From: Lineus longissimus
Lineage: Eukaryota > Nemertea > Pilidiophora > Heteronemertea > Lineidae
Direction of reading: 5' to 3'
Assembly: GCF_910592395.1 (NCBI RefSeq)
Contig: NC_088321.1
Coordinates: 11,534,001-11,598,000 of the forward strand
DNA: 64,000 nucleotides
In this document: positions 1 to 9,819 of the stretch, piece by piece
How positions within the stretch are numbered: position 1 is the stretch's first letter
Layout of the letters: each line of letters opens with the position of its first letter
Made by a program: the position numbers and the translations under genes
Notes under the pieces: model-generated
What the model was told of the DNA's origin: nothing
Database searches by the model: none
The model's input: the letters and a program-made list of their open reading frames with translations, nothing else

Positions 1-707
1 GTTGTAATTTCTACCACAGACCTGTCCTAGGGTACTATGAAGGCTGGTGGATTGGTTTCGAAAATAACCCCACAGTTTTGGGGTACGGCTGTTAACCATT
101 TCCTACTCATTTTCCTTTTAAAAAAACATGCATTATCCCTCAAAATAGGCTAAGTCTTTTGTCAATTTTCGTGCATCAAACAGAATTATCACTAAACACC
201 GCCTATTGAAATTGAAAGTACATGATCTGAGCTACCTTTTCATGCCTTTTGTTTTGCCCCAGGTACATTTTAATGACAGGTACAGTACGTCCCAAAAACA
301 ATGCAATCTCAAATTTCAGTAAAAAGGCAATTTTAACTCTCCTTTAGCTCCAACACTGCAGTTTTTTAGGTGATGCCACTTCCAGGTAAGGAAGTCAGAA
401 TGCTGTTTTTTAATTTGCAAAAGAAAAAAATCCGGCCGCCCTTACGGTTTTCCGGTGAGGGGGTCGAGTCGCGCCCTTCTCACTGGTGCCCATTTTTTGC
501 CCATTCCCTCAGATAACTGACGAAATACACATGCTTTCCAAATAAAATTACATTTTTAGATGTTAGTGAACCCCCCTCTCCCTTGCCCCTCCCACACACT
601 CCCTCAAACAACCTAGAGGCCTTTATTACCCCTGTGGAGGCTTAGCGGTCTAGGCGGAAACGAACACCAGCAAAGACAACAACAACAACAGTTACAGTTA
701 CAATGCA
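1..707. other. No gene seen; simple repeats
   Basis: I see no supported coding exon here. The stretch has runs of A and C and a short (CAA)n tract near 678-690 just before the first gene-like ORF. No RNA gene or recognisable transposon end was found. Confidence 0.4.
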
Positions 708-1909
708 TTGTGTACATGCACGTGTACATTGTGTGATAGTCTATTGAAAATGGAACCTGAAAAATCACAGTTGAAATGTGGATTTGCTGTCATATCCAAG
801 GATATCGAGTGTGGTACTGACGCTTCATACCCCAATGACAAGAGTGTGATCCCCTTGAAACAATGTAAGAAGGACGTGCACTCCCATTTGATGCGTTGGA
901 TATCCTCCAGGAAAGCCAGTCAAGTCAAAAGTGAATGGGAGCTCATAGCACTTCGTGCAGGCGTGTTTGATATGAGTTCTCCAGTTCTGGACACCACAAT
1001 ATGCCCGAACCACCGATACAAGTTGAGTTTATCATGGAATCAGCAAAGGAGATGCCAGCACCCACTTCATCAACCCTCCAAAACAAGTCGGAAGCCCAGA
1101 AAAGATGGTGGTTCAGTTCATCGAGTGATGTCTCGGGAAATATAGGCCTACATCAAGTGGGGAGTTTTTTTCCCAGTTGGCTCAGGTAAGGGATCAGTCT
1201 CAAAATCACTGAAGTAGAAAAGAAGCAGTAGGCCTGTAATGATAGCCACTCTGACTAAACCTAACTTTGGTGCAAAACCAACTGAGTGATAACGATTTAC
1301 CACTTCACTTGTGTTCTTGCTAGAAAGTTGATTGGAGCCTTGGCTTGATGATCAGGAAGTCCCAGTTATGATTCCCTGCCAGTGCCACTGGAGGTGATGC
1401 TTCACTGCCGTACAAAATCAGCATGGCCGGTCGCATTATCAAAACAAGTCTATCATAATCATCATCATCATGTCCTCACACTATTATATTGCACATCATA
1501 TTATCATTACCCCCATAATCTGGTGCCTTTTCAGCTCTGTGTAAAGGATGTGAGGCTAAACATCGTGTATCTGTGGCAAATGTAGAACCAGAAGTAGAAC
1601 CAGCACCCATGGATACAGAGGTGAGTTGAATGAAAAAAAGGGGAGAAGATTCGGGGCAAGCCAAAGTGAATATTGGTTAATTCAGCCTGCAGCGACTGAC
1701 TTACATGTAAGAAGGTCACTGATGAGAGAGGAGGGACTAAGCTGAAAACCTTGATGCCATTCTGGCTCCCATCTCCTTGGCAATGAGGGACTCTAAGCCA
1801 AACCTGATTCTCCATCAATATCTTTTTTCAGTCCGCTGTTGCCTCTTCCTCTGTTCAAGCAGCCGACGCCTTAGAAAACCCAGCAGACGGGACAGAAGGG
1901 CAAATTTGA
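708..1909 (+). pseudogene. Three-exon gene of an uncharacterised Cys/His family with an in-frame stop
   Basis: Three exons can be joined in one frame. Exon 1 runs from ATG 708 (or ATG 750) to 1185, exon 2 is 1535-1620 and exon 3 is 1832-1909, ending in TGA. Exon 1 contains a CPNHRYKLSLSW block followed by CQHPLH, which looks like a metal-binding Cys/His cluster. After it the frame meets TAG at 1143-1145, then continues as AYIKWGVFFPVGS up to a GTAAGG donor. Exon 2 follows TTTTCAG and begins ALCKGCEAKH. I recall a similar order (C-x2-HR, HPxH, PVGSG, CxxC-x3-H) from uncharacterised proteins of marine invertebrates, but cannot name the family. The agreement of splice phase and motif across the TAG argues for a gene with a nonsense mutation rather than chance. 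It could also be a transposon-carried gene. The 5' end is uncertain. Confidence 0.5.
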
Positions 1910-4336
1910 TGGGTAATGTTGTTGCAACAGTATCATAAGGACTGCTGGTCAAGCACTCTTGAGCTGGGAGAGAGAAATGATAAGAGGGTGGAGACAGATT
2001 TTCTGAAATGTTGTCTTTGAGTCATGACTGGGCAGAATTAGCCCAGTGAAAGTTGTCAGCTACACATCAAGAATTCTTGATTTAGAATGAAAGGGTACGA
2101 CTTTATTGGATGTACATTCATCAGGCTTGACCTGAGATTTTCCACGCCATTGATTGCAAATGCATTGTTCGCATTCTACAATACATCTCTCTTTTCTAAA
2201 GAAAATACATGGTGAATTTCCTAAAACTGTTACATGCTGTGTTTTTGTCTCCCTTGACTAACATAACCCGCAATATGAAGGACATCCAGATTTGATGTTC
2301 TAGTATATCTAGCGGATGGTTCATCAGGTAAAATGCGGGGCTTGGTTAAAAAATGATTTTATAGCGATATCTTGGGATAAATTTGAACTTTGGCTTTCAG
2401 TAAACAATTGTAAATGCCAAGATAGATTTTTAATGTCAGTATACTTAGTAGCGCTAATGTCAGTTTTGAACAACCAAGCCTGCTACTGGAAAGTGGGACT
2501 CTCTCCTGATAATATCCTGCACTTGGGCCTGACATGTAGTACCGTAAATGAGGTGTTACTAGTATTGGTCCCTCCCTAGTAGTGGTTAGTAGTGGTTTGG
2601 CTATTGTCTGCAAAATAGCCTTTTTTCTATGTATCATTATATTAGCTTGTAAATAAATCACCCATTTGTAAAAAAAAAGTGTCCCTGCTTCTTAGGTGGC
2701 AGCACTGTCCTCTGCAGACAGGTACAAGTGTAGCATGTGGAAAGTTGTGATCTCTCCTAAGGGACTGGACAGTACCGTAACTCAGTTCATGAAAAACTTC
2801 TCCATTCCAGTACATGTATATGTACAATTTAGCCAATGCTAGAGCAACTCCAGGAGAACATTTCACCGCCAACCAAGGAGCTAAAAACTTCCAATAGCAG
2901 TACTCTGACGGTGCAGCCAACTGCAGGGTTGTCCTCATCAAACAGTAATTACAGTAGGAACTGCACCTTTGGTCAATTGGCTCCTTAGCAATGGAAGGTG
3001 TTACTAGTATGTGAAATGAGCACTTCTGCAAGGTTCTTAGGAACAGGATGATCCCTGCATGGGTTGATAAAGATGTATTAGTAGGTCATACCACATGCCC
3101 TTCAGGTGCCTTAGCCATGGGGGGGGGGGGGGTCCAACCCTTACAACATGCTCTGGCAGCATGACACAGGCTAATGAATGGGTCAACATTAGCATCCTCA
3201 CCAACAGGGGGGTTTCTTTAGGTTTTCGGACTGTAAGAAGGCTTACATGTAGCTTATTCAATTACGTTGCCATCAGGTAGGCCAAGGCCGAAATGTTATT
3301 TGAAATTCAAATCAGCATTTCAGGACCTATGGGGCCCAATTCCCCAAAGGGCTTTCATCAAGGGCAAATTTGTAGTGATGAGCTTGTTCTTTTTTTGGGG
3401 GAAAAATGCAAGTGGAGTTATTTACCGGTAGGCCTACTTAAAATAGGTTAGTAGGCCTAGGCATGGGGGGGGGGGGGGGGGTGATCATGGTGGTTGACAG
3501 TAACTACTAATCCTCATGGCCAGCACCAAGCATAAATTATGTGTTCATTATGCATTTATTTTATAATTCATCAAGTGTACACAAGGTGGCAGCACTAGCC
3601 AATGAGTGTCATTTTGGTGGAAAATAGCACTTTTTCCTTGGTTTATCCTGGGAAAACAGTAAAAGGGGCCGGAAATTTTATTTCTGATTTTGAAAGTAGG
3701 TATCATTACCTTTATCATGTGCAAGCCACAGCATTCAAAGACCTGCAGTGTTGGAGATATGAGCGTCGATAGAGAGCTCTTCCTAAGCACTGCCCCTAGG
3801 TATGCATAATTACTAGGCCTAGCACGACCAAAGTATGAAGTGTTACTCAATGACCTGTTGCAGAATGGAAGATCTCATCAAATACTTCCATCATACAAAG
3901 GGGGAAAATCCAGCTATTTTTTTTAGTCTCTGCAGGAGTGCCCAACATTGACCCAAAAATACACAAAAAATAGGGGGAAAAAAGCTAAAACAAGCCCCCT
4001 AACTAGGCCTGCCCCTAACTCGGTTGCTAGTGATTTTTGAGAGTCATCAATTGCTGTGTAATGATGTCTTAGTGGAAGGATCTTGCATACCTAATCTCGT
4101 TAAAAACGGTTGACCCCCACCTTGCCACCCTCTGCATGGTGGTATCATGGACTGACACTTAATACCTGAGGCATTTCACTTCACTGGTTAAAATGTTCAC
4201 TTTCTGAAGCTTTTTTGAGTCCTAGGGGATATTTTCTTCGAAATATTCAAGTGAAAATATCAATCAATGACACATTAGACCAAGGGCAGGGGCGGGGGTT
4301 CGGAGGTATAGGGAGGGGTCATGCTGTATTTTCTAG

Positions 4337-4370
4337 ATGCATGCATGCATGCAGCAGCAGCAGCAGGTCG
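4337..4370. repeat. Compound microsatellite (GCAT)n(GCA)n
   Basis: A short tetranucleotide run of GCAT passes directly into a GCA trinucleotide run. The small ORFs reading through it in both directions (HACMHA / AAAAA-like peptides) are by-products of the repeat. Confidence 0.85.
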
Positions 4371-4624
4371 GTTGGCACCTTCACTTTTAGAGGCGAATAT
4401 TATTACCTTTACATTTGTTACTTTCACACGCCATACGAATTTCGTTGTTGTGTTTACTTCAAAGTCATGCACTTTTGGTGGAGTCAACAATGCCATAGTG
4501 ACTTGTCAAAACGTATCAAAGAGTGTTGTTGATGATATGATCATTCCGCCATTTTAAAATGAATGCCAGCTGGGATTCCCGAACATGACGTTTATGGCGC
4601 TATGAATATTAAGGGATTCCACAA

Positions 4625-4720
4625 TGACGTCATCTCAGGTGGTGCGAACCATGATGACGCGACCCGGATGAATATTAGAGACTTTCAGCAACGTCTAATC
4701 TTCTGCCTGTATAAGTATCC
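4625..4720 (+). promoter_or_regulatory. Possible CRE-plus-TATA promoter-like cluster
   Basis: A perfect TGACGTCA palindrome lies at 4625-4632, a second TGATGACGCGAC half-type site follows about 25 bp later, and a TATAAGTA word occurs near 4709-4716. This spacing is promoter-like, but I find no coding exon downstream that it would serve, so the call is weak. Confidence 0.2.
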
Positions 4721-6953
4721 CTATCCATTTTAGTTTCGACGACAAGTGGAACCCCATAGGTATACGGTAAAACGCAACGTATTCCATGTGGGAAGCAATA
4801 CGTATGATATTGAACATTAACCTGCATTTGCTGCTAAATTGAAACTTCTATAATCTTTCCATCTCTATATCATTGTGTAAGAAATATTGTAGATTACGTT
4901 GATGATGCTTTCGTTCGTGAGGTATGTTTTTTTGGGAGAAATTAGAGGCGTTTTTATTGCCACGTATCTCTTCAGCTGTTCACAGATTGCACACGGATGA
5001 CCTATCGATGCTGAAGCTCATTGTATGTCCTACCCATACGTATCACCTACCCGTAGGCGCCATACGTATTTTCCATACGGATTCGTGATACGTTTAGACG
5101 GTGCTGAAAAACCTTATTGTTAAGAAATTGACCTACGTGTAGATACTGAGAAGCTCAACAATTGTCCGTATTTTAGAAATTAAAATTATCTCCTAACCAT
5201 CCCCCACCAACTAAGGGAAAATGCCTTAGATGCCGGGGGATGGATATTTGATGAGGGGAGAGTTTCTGAGGAATAGTTTATTGACTTTAGCTCTCAGCTT
5301 ATATGAGTCAGGTAACCCCCTGCTGAGTTGCCGGACAAAAGCTGAGGTCAACATATGTTGTTACATAACCGACCTTGCTATCACCTCCTGGTTGCCTTGA
5401 AGTCGACCAAATTACTTCTAATTTTGCCTCACCACAGTAAATTAGTCATGAGTGTTATCACTGGTTACGCTGGCCATTAGGTAGATAAGGTAAATATGCC
5501 GATCATCACTGTGTGTAGTATCAGCGGGGTGCTTGAAGTTGGAGGGCGACTAAATATTTTACAGGGCTGGTTTCCTCATGCTGAAAATATTGTCGATTTT
5601 GTGTTGGTTAGTATGTTTATTATAGCTGGGTTGTATTGTTTTGTTGGAAATGCGTAGGGCAGGTTGTGACATTATTTCGCTTTTGGGAAGGTAGAAAAAG
5701 CATCATGTCTTCACTGCATTACTAAACTATTGAACAAGAACTGTGAAATTTGCTTTCAGCAAATTTGTGTCCATCACCAGGGGGTGACGAGTTGCTCCAC
5801 AACCATTCACACGTGGGTATGGCGATTTTACAAATCTGCCCAACATTGCAAAAGGAAGTAGTGTAGTGATCTCCCTGTCTATTCGCTATACCGTTTCGCG
5901 AATGATCTATTTCCGGACATATTCGCTCGCTCCTTTTGTCAAAATAACACGCTCATTAATCATTCAAACAGTCAGATGGGCATGATAGTTCATCGATAAG
6001 TATTTACGGCTCTTAGTTCTGATTCCTACTTTCAACCGTCACACAGTTCTCCGTTTTCTTCGCTCAACATACTCGACAGCTCGCGAGATCGGCGATGAGG
6101 ATGACGTTAACATAACGGGGGCGGAGCTTAATACATGCTAATGTATGCGTGATTGACAAAATCCCGGCCTCGCCGGCCGGTGATGTTAAAAATCGGAGCC
6201 AAAAAGTGCTTCAAAAGCACCGAAATGATCAGAATCTGGGGCCTATAATCAACAAAAATCAAATACGTCTGCAAAAGATGATTACGTTATAGAGTTCAGG
6301 GCGATGAAAAAAAGCCGTAACATCAATATTCATGGTAATATCGATGACATCATTGTGGGGATTGCCGTGTATTAGAACTCTACTAAAAATAATCCCTAAA
6401 ACACCTCAGAAAACACCCTTCAAAACACCTCTGAAACACCACAGAAAACTTCAGACAAGTTGAAGGATGTTTATGTGGTGTTCATGAAGTGGTCCGTGGG
6501 TTCTTCTGAAACAAAATACCTCTACTGCATACGTCATCTTCAATGCCTTGATAGCCTTGTTGATCTGCTTTTTCTTCAACCACGCTTTGTCATCCATGTT
6601 CCTCGGAGGAATAGTCGAAACTGTCACACACGAATTTGGTGCAGCACTTGTAACATGACGTACTATTTCATGAAAGCAATATTACAGAGACCATAAAACG
6701 CTATTTCAAAATCCTATCAACCTCTTCTTCGAAACAAGCAACTTAATCAAGCAATTTTATACTTGAAGTTGTCTATCCATATGTCTTCCAATGTTTACAA
6801 TATTTTGCATAAGGTCAATGATTGCTTCTTCATCATTTGATTTAAAAAGGACTTTACGTCATATAAAACTTATGGCCAAACTTTACTAGCTCCATGTTCC
6901 TTAAACATCAATGCAGGCCTAACACTACCATGATGACTGCTAGCTGGAAAACT

Positions 6954-7052
6954 TACATAAATGCGATCACAAATTTCCTTCGTCGAGAATCCGGGCCCGC
7001 TGGCAGCACAGTCATTCGTCCCGACCAAAATGAATACGTCAGTAAAAGCACC
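6954..7052 (-). pseudogene. SGNH/GDSL-type block from a decayed retroelement
   Basis: On the minus strand one frame reads GAFTDVFILVGTNDCAASG and continues into PGFSTKEICDR. The G-T-N-D tetrad matches the conserved G-x-N-D block (block III) of SGNH/GDSL hydrolases, and this wording is familiar from SGNH-like domains of marine invertebrate retroelements. A stop lies a few codons upstream in the same frame and no companion reverse transcriptase is seen, so this is a fragment. Confidence 0.45.
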
Positions 7053-7159
7053 CCACCGAATCTTTTACATTTTTCTAACAAAGAAATAGTGTTCAACCCT
7101 TGAAAAGCAAACGTAATGTGGTCACTGAATGGGCATCCAAGAGCACTGTTGTCCACATA

Positions 7160-7560
7160 TTTTAGAATCGAAGCAGAAAAAAATCACCGTTCGTTTTGCA
7201 CAGGTCGCCATTTTCATGATTTTTTACGATAACTCCAGCCGTTTGGAATTCGTTTGAACACAAACGGCAGGAATATATTTCTTTTTCACGGAAACTATTT
7301 GAAAGAAAACGAAAAGCGTTTGAAACGCGTTTGCTGACAAATGGCGCAATGCCGTTTTTGACGAAACGAAATCGAAACGTTTTTCTAAACGTTCTTCAAA
7401 CAAATTTCAAACGCTCTTCAAACGAAGTTCGTTTAGGGTGAAACGAAATCGCGTTCGCTTTCAAACGGGGAAAAAACGGTAGGGCCAGCGTTTGACAATC
7501 GTTTTACAAACGTTTCAAGATCGTTTGGGTGCGTTTTTATTGTTCACATTTCAGCATAGT
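7160..7560. repeat. AAACG/CGTTT-rich stretch beside the virus-like ORFs
   Basis: The words AAACG and CGTTT occur many times in both orientations over about 400 bp, directly next to the 3' end of the minus-strand ORF block. Dense subterminal motifs of this kind are common in DNA transposons. I could not find a matching arm beyond 9820, so its link to the ORFs is unproven. Confidence 0.45.
7536..7541 (-). terminator. Poly(A) signal AATAAA for the minus-strand ORF block
   Basis: The minus strand reads AATAAA about 35 nt after the stop codon at 7575-7577. This is a normal spacing for a compact transcript that ends directly after its last ORF. Confidence 0.45.
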
Positions 7561-7574
7561 CTCTTGTTAGTTTG

Positions 7575-8441
7575 TTAAGGTTCTTCTAGGTTTTCTATTT
7601 TCATATCTTTCTCCCTCTTAACTGCTGCGAGATCATCCCCAGCTTGTTTTAACCCTCTAATTTCTCTCAAAGCGTTGTCTGTAAAACCTAATGCACTTAA
7701 TTCTTGGTCAGACGCATCTATCAACTTATCTATTGGTTTAGGTGAAGCGCTAATCTCATCAATTACTGTCTGTGTTTCAGTGGATACATATTTAGGTTCC
7801 CTTCTTGGTGAATGACCTTCCATGTTAGTCATTTCAAACGCCTCTGTTGGCCTTGATTCTCGGCCTGGTGAAATTAGTTCATTCCAATGTTTAACACATT
7901 TAGCACCAAACTGATTATTTAATGTGCCTTCAGCAAAGAAATCATCATTCCCTTTAGTTAAAGGAATTAACTTGGTAACTTTTCCATCATGATGGAAATG
8001 AAAAAAAAAATCGTTTTCTTGTTTATTTTTTATCAAATTAAATTCTTCTTGTGTTTTCGGATAGTAATAAAGTTTGTTTGCATCGTACACAATGTGTGGT
8101 ACTAGATTACTCAATTTGTTCTTGTCATAATTCCATTTTGTTCCTTTCAATGCATCTTTACTTACTTTATTTGCTTTACTCTATGCTTTATCAAGTTTAT
8201 CCTCTATTTCAGCGTAAATTAACTCCTGTGCTACAAAATTAGGGTCAATACCTTTTACTCTTTCTGGTGTGTCATTAAATGAACTTTCAGTAGTTAAGGT
8301 ACCACTATTTGTGTTGTAATTTGTGCCATCATCAAATACTGGGTTACTGAATGTTATTTCAGTAGCAGTTCTACTGTTTGCTTCTAAAATCTTATGATCC
8401 TTCAACTCATCCATTTGGGGATCTTCTCCTCCTTCAGCCAT
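7575..8441 (-). pseudogene. Second ORF of the virus-like block, broken by a TAG
   Basis: The ORF opens with ATG at 8441-8439, inside the end of the upstream ORF: the two share an 8-nt ATGGCTGA overlap. It runs 86 codons to a TAG at 8183-8181. The same frame is then open for about 200 more codons to the stop at 7575-7577. The product is hydrophilic, with an acidic N-terminus, a basic aromatic middle (repeated Tyr and Phe, an F-x-F-H-H-D patch) and a Lys/Glu-rich, helical-looking C-terminus. I recognise no catalytic motif. The second reading frame has no splice signals around the TAG, so the break looks like a point nonsense mutation in an integrated copy. Tight overlap with the upstream ORF and lack of introns fit a viral or transposon gene pair. 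Confidence 0.55.
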
Positions 8442-9819
8442 TTATTTTTACAATAATAAGGATTAAACTACCTACAGTAGCATAGAGTAAAAACTTGATT
8501 GTTTCATGAGTATCATCAGTATTACTGGACACATGAGTCTTATTGGACACATCAGTCTTATTGGACACATCAGGCCTACCGGTTGCGTCAGTCTTACTTG
8601 TTACAGCAGTCTTTTTAATCTCATCATGTTTCAGATCTTTTGGTGTGGTAATATTAGTCTTAACCCTTATCTTCTTAACAGTTTTACCTTGCATCAATGG
8701 AGGAGGGATAGTGTTTTCATTGTTAATGTCATTCTTACCAGGCTTCAAGTGTTTAGGTGCTACCAGAGTATTATTATTGTAATTCTCGATCTTACCGATC
8801 TTGAGTATCATGTCATACCCTATGATGTACAGGCCTGGGGCAATTACATAGTCTAATCGTGTGTGAGTGTCCGACAGTGTTTTCTGGTATCTAGCAATTG
8901 AGGTAGGGATATCCACATGCTGTTCAATTGAGTCACTTAGCAGCTTGATGAATTCCTTCTGTGCGTCTAACTCTGTTCCTGGCTGTCCAGTAATCGGGGT
9001 TCTAGTGAGGGCCTGTGATCCCAGTATACAGTAAACGTATGTTCTGATCGAATCATTCAATCTTTCTATCCCTGTATTCGAGAAACCTGAGGACTTAAGA
9101 GTCATGAATTGTTGGTATGTTTGACATGGTTTCTGTGTAGTGACATCAAATACATTCTTGTGTTGTTTGACGTGCCACTTAATAAAGCTGTCAGGGTACT
9201 TGAAATCATCCATCCCAGCGTCCCAGTCTTTTGTAAACATCGGGGGCATTCTATTCTCGTGCACTTGCATTAAGAAGAAATTGATTTTCGAATTATTGAT
9301 GTAATAGCCAGGATCAGTTATGTTTGGATTGTAATCCGGTACACTCCACGAAGTCCATCCGTCATTGTTTTCAAACACTGAAAAATCAAATTCGTCTTTT
9401 AGGCCAAACTCACTTAGTAACTTGCCTAGTTTCCTACGGTTTATGTTATTGTTTGTTTCGTTGAAATTGCTTTCTCCCAAAATGGGGATATCAAGGTTCT
9501 TCATAATTTTTCTGATTTGATAGTAGGTGTGGAACCTGTAAAATGATATGATCATTTGATTGCTGCTGTTCAGGTGCTCGAGTGAAATGCCACATCCAGT
9601 TGTCGCGAACCAGACAGCCATGTTAAACTGATTCTGGTAGAACGTCAGTGGGTTTTTTTCAAGTCTAAGACAATCATCTCTGTTTTTCAATTTTAAAAAC
9701 CCTGGCGTGATATCACTTTCTTGTACTTTGAAAAAGCTGTTAGCAGTAACATAGGCAGCAAAGTGATAGAAGTCAAATGTAAACATATTATTATGCTTCG
9801 TTGCCAGTGGGTAATACAT
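8434..9819 (-). CDS. Intronless virus-like ORF with C-terminal membrane segment
   Basis: This 461-codon uninterrupted frame is by far the longest in the window and stands in a region without other genes. The N-terminal two thirds is aromatic- and Asn-rich and globular looking, with a VWFATTGCGIS patch at about residues 69-79. After about residue 365 it turns into a Lys/Thr-rich stalk containing imperfect 6-residue repeats (DVSNKT-like, nucleotides 8520-8580). It ends with a hydrophobic segment of about 17 residues (FLLYATVGSLILIIV) and a short tail. That layout, head plus repetitive stalk plus C-terminal anchor, is reminiscent of a viral structural or surface protein. It is followed by an overlapping ORF and an AATAAA. 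Candidate sources are a Polinton/adintovirus-type element or another endogenous DNA virus. I cannot identify the family from sequence alone. Confidence 0.55.
   Translation of the reverse strand: MYYPLATKHNNMFTFDFYHFAAYVTANSFFKVQESDITPGFLKLKNRDDCLRLEKNPLTFYQNQFNMAVWFATTGCGISLEHLNSSNQMIISFYRFHTYYQIRKIMKNLDIPILGESNFNETNNNINRRKLGKLLSEFGLKDEFDFSVFENNDGWTSWSVPDYNPNITDPGYYINNSKINFFLMQVHENRMPPMFTKDWDAGMDDFKYPDSFIKWHVKQHKNVFDVTTQKPCQTYQQFMTLKSSGFSNTGIERLNDSIRTYVYCILGSQALTRTPITGQPGTELDAQKEFIKLLSDSIEQHVDIPTSIARYQKTLSDTHTRLDYVIAPGLYIIGYDMILKIGKIENYNNNTLVAPKHLKPGKNDINNENTIPPPLMQGKTVKKIRVKTNITTPKDLKHDEIKKTAVTSKTDATGRPDVSNKTDVSNKTHVSSNTDDTHETIKFLLYATVGSLILIIVKING

Larger units (their letters stand above)
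1910..6890. other. Gene-poor, repeat-rich stretch
   Basis: I see no convincing exon set. Visible content: poly-G runs near 3120 and 3467, a GCAT/GCA microsatellite (4337-4370), a possible CRE/TATA promoter (4625-4720), a cluster of ATACGTAT words (4780-5100), and short AAACACC-type repeats at 6390-6450. Open frames in this stretch lack domain motifs or splice support. Confidence 0.4.

Noticed and set aside
3120-3482. Poly-G tracts as regulatory G-quadruplexes
   Set aside because: Single homopolymer runs of variable length; common and error-prone in assemblies.
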